From: Photobacterium lutimaris
GTDB taxonomy: Bacteria; Pseudomonadota; Gammaproteobacteria; Enterobacterales; Vibrionaceae
Direction: 5' to 3'
Length of the DNA stretch: 64,000 nt
Assembly (NCBI RefSeq): GCF_003025555.1
Contig: NZ_PYMH01000006.1
Coordinates: 248,001 to 312,000, forward strand
Positions 26,680-37,482 of this stretch are shown piece by piece. The notes below the pieces were generated by a model that was given only the letters and a program-made list of their open reading frames with translations, did not search any database and was not told the origin of the DNA. Numbering within the stretch: the stretch's first letter is position 1; every line of letters starts with the position of its first letter. A program made the translations under genes and the position numbers.

Positions 26680-26838
26680 ATGTTTGCAGTTATTTTCAGG
26701 GCGAAAACCGGTAATCAGGACTCCCAGTACGCCGAAATGGTTGCTGTAATGCGCGAATTGGCCTTCGAAAAATACGGTTGCTTGGATTTTATTGCCGTTA
26801 CTGAAGGTGAGCAGGAAATCGCGATGTCATACTGGTAA
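26680..26838 (+). pseudogene. Truncated antibiotic-biosynthesis-monooxygenase (ABM) domain protein
   Basis: A 52-codon frame reads MFAVIFRAKTGNQDSQYAEM near its start and ends with EIAMSYW directly before a TAA. This matches the first half of the ABM family of small heme- or quinone-degrading monooxygenases (YgiN/YqjZ-like), whose members continue after the SYW with an acidic helix and a further strand to about 100 residues. Reading through the stop in the same frame shows no recognisable continuation before another stop, so the gene is a truncated remnant. No ribosome binding site of note precedes it. The rest of the gap to 26942 holds nothing identifiable. Confidence 0.6.
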
Positions 26839-26942
26839 ACAATAGCCGAACGCTTTTTAGCGGTAATTGTTGACGACGTCTTAAACTGTGTAAAAGGAAA
26901 AGTGTACGCTTCTATTGTATATTTAAATTGAGGTGAACATAG

Positions 26943-27203
26943 ATGAAAGCATCTTCCAGAAATAAATCGATTGCCATTATTTCAGGCCTGTTTTTTCTTA
27001 TCGGCTTGGTGATTTTTCAGATAGATATGCTGGGTATACTTCCGATTTTTATTATTGTTATTTCCTTTTTTACGTCACTGATACACGGTTGGTTGTATCT
27101 TTCCGGGTATAACAGTACCGATGTTTTCAGCGCCTACCAGGATGGCGCTAAAATCAAGGCGACGGCGCTATATTCAGGCTTTAAACGAAAAACCGATAAG
27201 TGA
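26943..27203 (+). CDS. Small two-helix membrane protein
   Basis: The 86-residue protein has two hydrophobic segments, about residues 10-30 and 32-55, and a short hydrophilic C-terminus rich in lysine. The ATG at 26943 is preceded by GAGGTG, a good ribosome binding site. No family was recognised and no function is proposed. It sits between the truncated monooxygenase and the CCGSCS mini-protein gene, which runs the other way. Confidence 0.6.
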   Translation: MKASSRNKSIAIISGLFFLIGLVIFQIDMLGILPIFIIVISFFTSLIHGWLYLSGYNSTDVFSAYQDGAKIKATALYSGFKRKTDK

Positions 27204-27264
27204 ACAGAGTATCATTTTGTTGATGTGAGCATCGCAGGAAATACCCCCTGTTCACATTGCAAGG

Positions 27265-27426
27265 TTACGAGCAAGAGCCGCAACAAAAACCGGGTTCACC
27301 GTGCTTCTTCGCTGTTTTAGTCTCTTCAGCCTGCTGAGCTTCACTTGAAGCAGGTTGTTCAACAAGTTTTTTATCTTCAGCTTTCTCGTTGTCTTTCTTA
27401 AAAATCTTGGTAAATGAAATAGCCAT
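27265..27426 (-). CDS. CCGSCS-motif mini-protein
   Basis: A 53-residue protein begins MAISFTKIFKKDNEKAEDKK and ends with the exact sequence GFCCGSCS before the stop codon. A family of small proteins named for this CCGSCS ending is known in Vibrio and relatives; its role is not established, though three clustered cysteines suggest metal binding. The start is supported by AGGAGAG eight bases upstream on the minus strand. The middle is charged and probably unstructured. The gene is divergent from the CopD-like membrane protein, with about 107 bases between the starts, and a role in copper handling is a reasonable inference. Confidence 0.85.
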   Translation of the reverse strand: MAISFTKIFKKDNEKAEDKKLVEQPASSEAQQAEETKTAKKHGEPGFCCGSCS

Positions 27427-27533
27427 TCGACTTCTCTCCTGATGCTGTTGGGTGATAACTTTACTAAGTTGTATTTTGGATGCATGTTATGATGGGTTTA
27501 TCATGACTGTCAATGATCATTTGGGGATAAAGC

Positions 27534-27977
27534 ATGTTTGGCTTGTTACTTTCATTACACATTATTTCTGCAACTATTTGGACTGGTGGGCATATTGTGC
27601 TTTCGCTGGTGATCCTTCCGTCGGTGTTAAAAAATCGTAACCCACAGCAATTAACGGATTTTGAGCAGGTATATGAAAAAATCGGTATGCCTGCGTTAAT
27701 CGTTCAGGTTGTAACGGGGTTAATGCTGGCTTATCGCATGTTGCCAGATATCACGCTGTGGTTTGATACCAGTATTCCACTAGCCCATGGAATCATGGCT
27801 AAGTTACTCTTGCTGGCAGCGACCGTACTCTTTGCGCTGGATGCAAGGTTCAGGGTGATCCCAAAACTGTCCCCTGCTAACTTATGGGATATGGCTTGGC
27901 ATATTATTCCCGTGACAGTGATCTCGGTATTGTTTGTACTGGTCGGTGTCTCCTTCCGTGTTGGATGGTTGGCATGA
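27534..27977 (+). CDS. CopD-family membrane protein
   Basis: The 147-residue protein has four membrane segments and matches the CopD domain: the first helix carries LLSLHIISATIWTGGHIVLS with a conserved histidine pair, and a further histidine is in IPLAHGIMAKLLLL. CopD-type proteins are linked to copper uptake or resistance, and short versions such as this are often annotated as copper resistance proteins without direct proof. The ATG at 27534 follows a weak GGGG-containing site. Its divergent neighbour is the cysteine-ending CCGSCS mini-protein, which supports a metal-related role. Confidence 0.78.
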   Translation: MFGLLLSLHIISATIWTGGHIVLSLVILPSVLKNRNPQQLTDFEQVYEKIGMPALIVQVVTGLMLAYRMLPDITLWFDTSIPLAHGIMAKLLLLAATVLFALDARFRVIPKLSPANLWDMAWHIIPVTVISVLFVLVGVSFRVGWLA

Positions 27978-28038
27978 TAAGCAAATACGAAGGGTAGATA
28001 GAAATACATAATTTCAGTGGGTTAGTTAAGGTTAGGAC

Positions 28039-28806
28039 ATGATGAATACAATGGATGTAATGCATGCTTATAACGAGCATGAAAGAAAAATCATAAAGCC
28101 GATAGACGGTACGGTGATTGCGACTGACGACATCGTTAAATTTGTCGCAGATAATCCTGAGGGCAGCTATGTCTCCTTTTTCTCTGTGACAGAAGAAAAT
28201 GCAAAACCTGTCATTGAGCGGGAGAAGGCTTATTTTATTGAACACGGCCAATCGTTCGAGTGGAAAACCTATTGTACCGATTCACCGCATAATATCGGTG
28301 AGCTATTGATACAAAGTGGCTTTATAGAACAAGAAACCGAGTCATTTATGGCATTAGACCTCTCAACGGTATCTGAAAATAAGATTGATGAAAGCCTGTT
28401 TGTTGAGGTCTTTGACGCCAAAGGGATCAGGGATGCTGTCAGCGTGCAGGAGCAGGTATGGGGCGGAAGCTATGACTGGCAATATACCCACCTGTTGAAC
28501 ATGAAAACCCAATCGCCCGATGATATATCAATCTACGTGGTATATGACAACGGCAAGCCGGTGACTTCCGCTTGGATTGTATTCAATGGCAATAGCCCTT
28601 TTGCTGGGATTTGGGGCGGTAGTACCGTAGCAGCATATAGAGGAAGAGGACATTATTCGCTATTGCTCAATAAGCGTATCAATGAAGCAAAGGCACGAGG
28701 CAAACAATACCTCATTATCGATGCATCGGAGATGAGCCGACCTATTGTTGAAAAGCATGGCTTTGTGCTTATTTCCAAAACCACGCCTTACATTTTCCAG
28801 CCCTAA
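28039..28806 (+). CDS. GNAT-family N-acetyltransferase
   Basis: The 255-residue protein ends in a GNAT acetyltransferase fold: the acetyl-CoA-binding strand and loop are WGGSTVAAYRGRGHYSLLL (the R/Q-x-x-G-x-G/A signature as YRGRGHY), followed by a helix and the LIIDASEMSRPIVEKHGF segment. The N-terminal 120 residues form a second, degenerate GNAT-like half without the signature. The acceptor substrate is unknown. The start may be the ATG at 28039 or 28042; no strong ribosome binding site decides. It converges with the LysE-type gene, whose stop lies a few bases away. Confidence 0.85.
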   Translation: MMNTMDVMHAYNEHERKIIKPIDGTVIATDDIVKFVADNPEGSYVSFFSVTEENAKPVIEREKAYFIEHGQSFEWKTYCTDSPHNIGELLIQSGFIEQETESFMALDLSTVSENKIDESLFVEVFDAKGIRDAVSVQEQVWGGSYDWQYTHLLNMKTQSPDDISIYVVYDNGKPVTSAWIVFNGNSPFAGIWGGSTVAAYRGRGHYSLLLNKRINEAKARGKQYLIIDASEMSRPIVEKHGFVLISKTTPYIFQP

Positions 28807-28812
28807 ACGGGG

Positions 28813-29436
28813 TTACCCTGCCGCCAACCAGATCCCGACGCCCATCATCAGTGAGCCAGCAATACGATTTAGCATCTGTACATTGCCGCGTTGTTGTAGG
28901 AACCGGCGCAAGGTTCGGCCACCACTGGCATAGAGTAGCAGGCAGCTGAACTCAGTGATCAAAATAATAGTGATCAGTACCGATAGCTGCGGTACTAAGG
29001 CGTTATCGGTATTGATGAAAGGGGGCAGTAACGAAATCATAAACGCCCAGCCTTTCGGATTAGCGATAGCAGTAACAAAGCCCTGAATAGCCAATCCGAT
29101 TGGTGAAGTATCTACCTCATTATCGAGGTTATCTGGAATAGCCAATTTCCCCCGAGAGCACCACATCTGAATACCCAGCCAGAATAGATAGCCGCCACCG
29201 ACATATTTCAGGAATAAGAACACAGCAGGATAGTTGAGCATAATGGCAGCAACACCAATCACCGAAGCAATAGAAACCAGCGCCACTCCTATAAGCTCTC
29301 CCCACATCATTGGCAAGCTCCTGCGAACCCCTATAGTCATGCCAAGTGTCATGGATAAGGTCATGCACATGCCTGGTGTCACAGAGACGAAAAAGAAAGT
29401 AGGGATAAAAACAGCCAATATGGCGAAGTCGATCAT
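28813..29436 (-). CDS. LysE/RhtB-family amino-acid exporter
   Basis: The 207-residue membrane protein has about six hydrophobic segments and the family features: the early FFVSVTPGMCMTLSMTLGM region corresponds to the conserved PGP/N-terminal motif, and LKYVGGGYLFWLGIQMW and ANPKGWAFMISLLPPF are typical. Members export lysine, threonine, homoserine or other small metabolites. The ATG at 29436 has AAGGACG upstream on the minus strand. It is a single gene, divergent from udp; the specific substrate is not predictable. Confidence 0.88.
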   Translation of the reverse strand: MIDFAILAVFIPTFFFVSVTPGMCMTLSMTLGMTIGVRRSLPMMWGELIGVALVSIASVIGVAAIMLNYPAVFLFLKYVGGGYLFWLGIQMWCSRGKLAIPDNLDNEVDTSPIGLAIQGFVTAIANPKGWAFMISLLPPFINTDNALVPQLSVLITIILITEFSCLLLYASGGRTLRRFLQQRGNVQMLNRIAGSLMMGVGIWLAAG

Positions 29437-29562
29437 TAATTAACGTCCTTGCAGTTAACTATACTGACGGGGCAGTGTGGTGAAATAGGAAAATAAGCGG
29501 GTATTATCGGATAACTCAGTAAGAAAAAATAGTGTGATAAACCGCACGAGCAAACGTTTTTT

Positions 29563-29578
29563 GGTGATCTGAGTCACC
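29563..29578 (+). promoter_or_regulatory. CRP site, distal, of udp
   Basis: GGTGA-N6-TCACC, a symmetrical match to the CRP consensus TGTGA-N6-TCACA. Its centre is 53 bp upstream of the second CRP site. Confidence 0.75.
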
Positions 29579-29582
29579 TATT

Positions 29583-29606
29583 TGTGCAACGTGAAATTGG
29601 TGCAAT
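29583..29606 (+). promoter_or_regulatory. Probable CytR operator of udp
   Basis: Between the two CRP sites the sequence repeats TGTGCAAC and GGTGCAAT, giving TGCAAY repeats as in the octamers bound by CytR. CytR binds between paired CRP sites in the deoP2 and udp promoters of E. coli, so the arrangement fits, although the octamers are only partly canonical. Confidence 0.6.
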
Positions 29607-29615
29607 TTCCTTTAG

Positions 29616-29658
29616 TGTGATTGTGATCACTCAAAAGCTTTTTTTTATCGGCTATCGT
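29616..29658 (+). promoter_or_regulatory. CRP site, proximal, and udp core promoter
   Basis: TGTGA-N6-TCACT at 29616-29631 is an excellent CRP site. A -10 candidate TATCGT at 29653-29658 would place the transcription start near 29665, about 41.5 bp from this site's centre, as in class II activation. Confidence 0.75.
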
Positions 29659-29693
29659 AACTAAGTGCTTTACGAACTCTCTCATGAGTATGT

Positions 29694-29767
29694 GTTTATA
29701 CCCAAGTGACTTCAATATATTGATTAAGCGGTTAAAAACGGCTTGTTGAAATCATTTAGGTATAAAC
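29694..29767. repeat. Palindromic MITE-like element in the udp leader
   Basis: The 74-bp segment has 22-bp terminal inverted repeats that differ at only three positions: the left arm starts GTTTATACCCAAGTGACTTC, the right arm ends with the complement of GTTTATACCTAAATGATTTC. It lies between the likely udp transcription start and its start codon, so the udp mRNA would carry a long hairpin. The left arm contains the dispersed 20-bp motif. Confidence 0.75.
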
Positions 29768-29835
29768 AAAACTAACCAGCCGCTGGCCTCAAACTCCCTA
29801 TCAGGCGGCAACGATAGAATAGAAAGGATATGATT

Positions 29836-30603
29836 ATGTCTGACAACGCAGTATTCCATTTGGGTGTAAACAAAGCGGATCTTAACGGTGCAGAGCTAGC
29901 GATTATTCCAGGTGACCCTGCTCGTGTGGAAAAAATCGCTAACCTAATGGACAACCCTGAGTTTCTTGCAAGCTCTCGTGAATACACGGTGTACCGCGCG
30001 AAGCTGGATGGCAAATCTGTTGTTGTTTGTTCTACTGGTATCGGTGGTCCATCAACGTCTATCGCTGTTGAAGAATTGGCACAGCTAGGTGTTAGAACTT
30101 TCCTTCGTGTCGGTACGACTGGTGCAATCCAGCCACATATCAACGTAGGTGATATGATCGTATCTACAGGCTCTGTTCGCTTAGATGGCGCGAGTCTGCA
30201 CTTTGCACCAATGGAATTCCCTGCAGTTGCTGACTTCGATGTAGCAACTGCAATGAAAGCGGCGTGTGTTGCCGATGGCGCTAAAGTTCACACTGGCGTG
30301 ACCGCATCAAGCGATACTTTCTACCCAGGTCAAGAACGTTACGACACATTCTCTGGTCGCGTTGTTCGTCGTTTCCAAGGCTCAATGAAAGAGTGGCAGG
30401 AAATGGGCGTGCTGAACTTCGAAATGGAATCAGCAACCTTGCTAACGATGTGTGCAAGTTCTGGTCTACGTGCGGGTTGTGTTGCTGGCGTTATTATCAA
30501 CCGTACTCAGAAAGAAACACCAGATCACGCGACGTTGAAAGAAACAGAAGCGCGCTCAATCAAGGTTGTAGTTGAAGCTGCTCGCCGCATGCTTGCTGAG
30601 TAA
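29836..30603 (+). CDS. udp: Uridine phosphorylase
   Basis: The 255-residue protein is nearly the length of E. coli Udp (253) and follows it throughout. It splits uridine with phosphate into uracil and ribose-1-phosphate. Diagnostic segments are [29 protein letters not shown] (phosphate site), [33 protein letters not shown] (uracil site) and the [12 protein letters not shown] ribose-binding region. The start ATG at 29836 is preferred over the one at 29830 because AAAGGA lies at a better distance and it matches the family N-terminus. Regulation is by CRP and probably CytR. High codon bias indicates good expression. Confidence 0.95.
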   Translation: MSDNAVFHLGVNKADLNGAELAIIPGDPARVEKIANLMDNPEFLASSREYTVYRAKLDGKSVVVCSTGIGGPSTSIAVEELAQLGVRTFLRVGTTGAIQPHINVGDMIVSTGSVRLDGASLHFAPMEFPAVADFDVATAMKAACVADGAKVHTGVTASSDTFYPGQERYDTFSGRVVRRFQGSMKEWQEMGVLNFEMESATLLTMCASSGLRAGCVAGVIINRTQKETPDHATLKETEARSIKVVVEAARRMLAE

Positions 30604-30635
30604 TGGTATAAATTACTCAATCGAATATCATAGAG

Positions 30636-30665
30636 AAGCCAGCTCAATCGAGCTGGCTTTTTTTT
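30636..30665 (+). terminator. Terminator after udp
   Basis: AAGCCAGCT, CAATCG, AGCTGGCTT and a run of T residues. The same hairpin sequence recurs at 33866-33892 after the GH63 gene. Confidence 0.93.
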
Positions 30666-33839
<3,174 letters not shown>

Positions 33840-33865
33840 TCATCAACCTTTTGATGGTTAACATT

Positions 33866-33892
33866 AAGCCAGCTCAATCGAGCTGGCTTTTT
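33866..33892 (+). terminator. Terminator after the GH63 gene
   Basis: AAGCCAGCTCAATCGAGCTG followed by GCTTTTT, identical in the stem and loop to the terminator after udp at 30636. A smaller ATCAACCTTTTGAT hairpin precedes it. Confidence 0.92.
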
Positions 33893-33909
33893 ATTTATCT
33901 TGATTGGCA

Positions 33910-34221
33910 TCAATCGAAGCTGTCCGTATGCAGGCTTAGCCTGGTGTATTCATTCCACTCTTCCGTCAGCACTGAATAAGTCAGTGCACTTGAATTGTGA
34001 GTATGAAGGGGGATAAATACTTCGCCGTGCTCATTGGTTTTATACACCTTACCGCGGTTGGCAGGATTGCTAACACTGACCCTTGCGTTAGCGGCAGGTT
34101 TGCCATTTTCTGTGACTTTCACCCAGCTGCCTGCTTGGGTATCTATGATACGGATATCGGCAAAGGCTAACGAACTGGCAGACAGCATCAGTGCTGCGAT
34201 ACTTGCTTGTTTGAATGTCAT
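33910..34221 (-). CDS. Small periplasmic protein with a carboxypeptidase-regulatory-like fold
   Basis: The 103-residue precursor begins with a signal peptide (MTFKQASIAALMLSASSLAFA, cleavage after AFA). The mature part reads like a single small beta-sandwich of the transthyretin/carboxypeptidase-regulatory kind: ENGKPAANARVSVSNP, then KTNEHGEVFIPL. Such domains bind ligands or proteins; no specific function is proposed. The start ATG at 34221 has GAGAGGTTTAC upstream on the minus strand. It lies just downstream of the small membrane protein gene at 34240-34512, with which it is probably co-transcribed. Confidence 0.65.
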   Translation of the reverse strand: MTFKQASIAALMLSASSLAFADIRIIDTQAGSWVKVTENGKPAANARVSVSNPANRGKVYKTNEHGEVFIPLHTHNSSALTYSVLTEEWNEYTRLSLHTDSFD

Positions 34222-34239
34222 GTAAACCTCTCAGACAAC

Positions 34240-34512
34240 TTACCCTGACATTGTTGCGTTATCACCCTCTTCGCTGATCACACTTTCAATCAAAAGAAGG
34301 TGATGCTTGGTTTCAATGGAGTAGCGAATCGCGTCGGTAGATAGCTGCTTCAGATCAGTATAGATGTGATAATTCACACCAGAAAATATACTCACCACGA
34401 GAACGAACATCATGATCATCCGGCGCCACATTCTTTGTTCTATTTCAGCAAGATGCCGTTCAAGCAGGCGAGTAACATCATAGTTGGTTAAATTAGGTCT
34501 GATCGGTTTCAT
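34240..34512 (-). CDS. Small single-helix membrane protein
   Basis: The 90-residue protein starts MKPIRPNLTNYDVTRLLERH, has one hydrophobic segment (MIMMFVLVVSIFSGVNY) near residues 31-47, and a hydrophilic C-terminus. The frame opens further upstream to 34563, but the ATG at 34512 gives a normal N-terminus; neither has a strong ribosome binding site. No family was recognised. It precedes the periplasmic mini-protein gene in the same direction by 18 bases, suggesting a two-gene unit of unknown role. Confidence 0.55.
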   Translation of the reverse strand: MKPIRPNLTNYDVTRLLERHLAEIEQRMWRRMIMMFVLVVSIFSGVNYHIYTDLKQLSTDAIRYSIETKHHLLLIESVISEEGDNATMSG

Positions 34513-34702
34513 CGTGATAAGAAAAGTTAGGCCATTGCAGCAGTGTAAATCAGCCAAGGTCAACGTGATCCGTTGAAGTGCAAAGCTATGTAAAGGAAGC
34601 GGTTTAAAGGCTGAAATGTACAGCGGTCAAAGTGAGATAAAGCAAACGATGTTGAGTCAATACGATGTAACAAAACACCGTATCAAGCTTTGACCTGAAT
34701 AC

Positions 34703-34756
34703 TTGAGATATCTCTGGATAAGGCATAAAGTTTATACATACCGACCGTCGGTCGGT
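34703..34756 (+). promoter_or_regulatory. Promoter and perfect-dyad operator of the TetR-led operon
   Basis: A -35 box TTGAGA (34703-34708) and -10 box TAAAGT (34726-34731) are 17 bases apart. Just downstream, at 34740-34756, ACCGACCG and CGGTCGGT flank one central base, a perfect 17-bp dyad typical of TetR-family operators. Its position over the start of transcription suits repression of the operon by its own first gene product. Confidence 0.8.
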
Positions 34757-34772
34757 CTGTAGAGAGTACGCA

Positions 34773-35453
34773 ATGGCCAGAGTGGTAAAATCGCCGCAAG
34801 AGCGGCGGGCCGAGTTTATTTCGGCCGCCAATGAATTGTTTTTCTCCAAGGGGTATACGAGCACCTCGGTTAACGATCTTATCCAATATGTAGGGGTGTC
34901 TAAAGGGGCTTTCTATCATCATTTCGACTCCAAACAAGCCGTGCTGGAAGCCTGGAGCGATGACATGCTGGTGCAATATCGGCAGGTGATTGGAGGGCTG
35001 GTGGATGATCCCAGTTTAAGTGCTTTGACCAAATGGACTCTTTTGTTGCGCCGAACCAACCAGTGGGAAATTGGCCAGAAAGAGATCATGTTGGGGTTTG
35101 TCAGAATCATCAATATGGATGAAAACCTTCAGCTAAAGCATAACTTCATGCAAAAAGTCAGTGTCTTGTTGGCCGGTTATTATGAAACGATTTTAACTCA
35201 GGGCAATCAAGAAAATGTCTTCGATGTGCCTTCGCCTGCGGTGACGGCAAGATTAATGGTAACTGTTCTTAACGGCTTTTCTGAAGAGCTCACCCGGAAA
35301 ATGCTTCAAGCCGAGCAGATGCAAGATTTGTTTGATGGTGTAGTTGAAGAGGTGGAAGCGACACAATTAGTTCTAGAGCGAATGGTTGGTGCAGAAGCCG
35401 GCTGTATGCCTTTAATTGATGGCGAACTGCTACATGCGTGGTTCACCGATTAA
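34773..35453 (+). CDS. TetR-family transcriptional repressor
   Basis: The 226-residue protein has the TetR helix-turn-helix at residues 13-60 (FISAANELFFSKGYTSTSVN, then VGVSKGAFYHHFDSKQAVLE) and a helical ligand-binding domain of about 160 residues. The ATG at 34773 follows AGAGAG; it lies 17 bases after the perfect operator at 34740-34756, so autorepression is likely. The gene overlaps no other but is followed after 26 bases by the LolA-like gene, so it probably controls the ABC transport operon that follows. The ligand is unknown. Confidence 0.9.
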   Translation: MARVVKSPQERRAEFISAANELFFSKGYTSTSVNDLIQYVGVSKGAFYHHFDSKQAVLEAWSDDMLVQYRQVIGGLVDDPSLSALTKWTLLLRRTNQWEIGQKEIMLGFVRIINMDENLQLKHNFMQKVSVLLAGYYETILTQGNQENVFDVPSPAVTARLMVTVLNGFSEELTRKMLQAEQMQDLFDGVVEEVEATQLVLERMVGAEAGCMPLIDGELLHAWFTD

Positions 35454-35479
35454 TATTCAGTTTGATAAAAGGATTAGAG

Positions 35480-36229
35480 ATGCGATTACTTACCGCTTTA
35501 CTGGTTATCTTGCTGAACTTCCCGGCTTGGGTTGCGGCTGAGACGGCGACATCCATTATTACTAAGTCCGATCAACAGATGCGTGGTGATTCAAGCTATT
35601 CCGAGGCAACGATGAGAATCGTCCGTCCGGATTGGACCCGCACCATGAGCATGAAAAGCTGGACAAAAGGACAGGACTTGTCTCTGGTGTTGATCACCGC
35701 TCCAGCCAAAGACAAAGGCAGTGCTTCTCTCAAGCGGTATCGCGAGATGTGGAACTGGCTACCGAGTATTGAGCGAGTTGTTAAAATCGCCCCTTCGATG
35801 CTGGGCCAGTCATGGATGGGCTCGGATTTCACCAACGATGATTTGATCAACCAGTCATCCATCGTGGTCGACTACACCCATAGAATGGTCGGTAATGAAG
35901 TGTTCGATAACGATCCGAGCTGGGTAATTGATGCCACAGCAAAGCCCAACGCACCTGTCGTTTGGAGTAAGGTGAGATTATGGGTTTCACAAAAGACTTA
36001 CCTGCAACGTAAGGTAGAGTTTTACGATGAGTTCGATGAACTTATCAATACCATGAATACCTACGATGTGAAGATGATGGGCGGGCGTCAGGTTGCCGCA
36101 CGAATGGAAATGCTCCCTGCGGATAAACCGGGAAACAAAACTGAGATCCTTACCCATCAGGCCCAGTTTAATTTTCCAATCAAAGAGCAGTTTTTCTCCC
36201 AAAGCCAAATGAAAGCCCTGCGTGACTAA
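35480..36229 (+). CDS. LolA-like periplasmic protein (outer membrane lipoprotein-sorting family)
   Basis: The 249-residue precursor has a signal peptide (MRLLTALLVILLNFPAWVAA). The mature protein fits the LolA-like family PF17131: SYSEATMRIVRPDWTRTMSM, LITAPAKDKGSASLKRY, MWNWLPSIERVVKIAPSM, and a C-terminal strand region. The family shares the LolA/LolB fold, an incomplete barrel that carries lipids or lipoproteins through the periplasm. The frame opens at 35438 inside the TetR gene, but the ATG at 35480 is preceded by AAGGATTAG and begins the signal peptide. It is followed by two FtsX-type permeases and an ATPase, consistent with a carrier delivering or receiving a lipid-like substrate. Confidence 0.88.
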   Translation: MRLLTALLVILLNFPAWVAAETATSIITKSDQQMRGDSSYSEATMRIVRPDWTRTMSMKSWTKGQDLSLVLITAPAKDKGSASLKRYREMWNWLPSIERVVKIAPSMLGQSWMGSDFTNDDLINQSSIVVDYTHRMVGNEVFDNDPSWVIDATAKPNAPVVWSKVRLWVSQKTYLQRKVEFYDEFDELINTMNTYDVKMMGGRQVAARMEMLPADKPGNKTEILTHQAQFNFPIKEQFFSQSQMKALRD

Positions 36230-36252
36230 TGTGATTATCACAAGGAAGGACC

Positions 36253-37482
36253 ATGTTACAGAAATTGGCTTGGCGTAATATCTGGCGGCAGAAGCGGCGG
36301 ACCATTTTAACCGCATCCGCTTTGGCGCTGACGTTGGCATTGTCGCTGTTCATGCGCAGCCTGCAAGAAGGTACTTACGCCAATAATATCGAAAATGCGG
36401 CAAGGTTCTACACCGGCCTTATTCAGCTCCAGCACCCTGCGTTTGCAGAGAGTCACAGCATTGATGACTTGTTGCCGATGGATGAGGCTTTTCTCCATAC
36501 GGCGTCGTCTCATCCGACTATCGGTCGTATCTTGCCGCGTATCGAGTCGTTTGCCTTGGCCGCGTCAGAGGATAAGTCTAAAGGGGTCATGGTACTTGGG
36601 GTCGACACAATAGCAGAAGATCGTTATTCCGGTATTTCCAACCGTTTGACGAAGGGCGAGTTTCTGGTACCGGATGATCAGCAAGTACTGATTGGCGAAG
36701 GCGTTGCTCGCTACTTTGGGTTGGGTGTCGGTGATGAATTGATTTTGTATGGGCAGGGATACCGGGGGCAAACTGCGGCAGGCTTGTATCGGATCAAAGG
36801 GATCCTCGACTTTCCTATGGTTCAACTCGACAACCAATTGGTGTATATGCCGATAGCGTTGGCTCAAACCCTGTACAGCACAGGAGAGCAAGTAACGGCG
36901 TGGGTGATGGATGTTAAACCACTGGCGCAATTACCCATGACAGTCAACCAGTTAAATGATGACTATAAAGGTGAGGTGAATGTCAGGGATTGGCAGGATC
37001 TGGCGCCGGAGATGGCCCAGCAGATATTGATGGATAAGGCCGGCGGCATCTTCATTATGTATTTGCTCTACGGGGTGGTGGGCTTTGGCTTATTCGCGAC
37101 CTTGCTAATGATGACCCTAGAGCGACAGCGTGAGTTTGGCGTCATGTTGGCGACCGGGATGCTCAAACGCAAGATCGTTGCGTTGATTGGCCTCGAGTCG
37201 GTAATGATAGGTATTTTGGGCATAGTGGCCGGTATGGTGATCACGCTGCCGATCTTGGTGTGGTTCTATTTCAACCCGATTGAGCTCACGGGGGAAACGG
37301 CGGAGTTGGTGTTAGAAATGGGCTGGGAGCCCATTTTACCGATGGCACTGGATCCTTGGTTGATGCTTGACCAAATCTTCATTGTGTTGGTGTTATTGGC
37401 AATTTGCCTGCTTTACCCGATGTGGCGGATCCGCCGATTGGATGTGGTCAGTGCATTGAAAGGGGGCAGTCATGCGAACTGA
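36253..37482 (+). CDS. FtsX/MacB-type ABC transporter permease (first)
   Basis: The 409-residue inner-membrane protein has one N-terminal membrane helix, a periplasmic domain of about 230 residues (MacB-like, ending near residue 250), and three C-terminal helices with the typical QREFGVMLATGMLKRKIVALIGLES segment that contacts the ATPase. LolC/LolE and MacB share this layout; these transporters do mechanical work on substrates in the periplasm rather than passing them through. The ATG at 36253 follows AAGGAAGGA. The gene overlaps the next permease by 11 bases. Confidence 0.9.
   Translation: MLQKLAWRNIWRQKRRTILTASALALTLALSLFMRSLQEGTYANNIENAARFYTGLIQLQHPAFAESHSIDDLLPMDEAFLHTASSHPTIGRILPRIESFALAASEDKSKGVMVLGVDTIAEDRYSGISNRLTKGEFLVPDDQQVLIGEGVARYFGLGVGDELILYGQGYRGQTAAGLYRIKGILDFPMVQLDNQLVYMPIALAQTLYSTGEQVTAWVMDVKPLAQLPMTVNQLNDDYKGEVNVRDWQDLAPEMAQQILMDKAGGIFIMYLLYGVVGFGLFATLLMMTLERQREFGVMLATGMLKRKIVALIGLESVMIGILGIVAGMVITLPILVWFYFNPIELTGETAELVLEMGWEPILPMALDPWLMLDQIFIVLVLLAICLLYPMWRIRRLDVVSALKGGSHAN

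Noticed and set aside
27252..27485. 77-residue frame on the minus strand
   Set aside because: It is the wrong frame across the CCGSCS gene; its codons are unlike a gene and it has no ribosome binding site, while the 27265-27426 frame has both.
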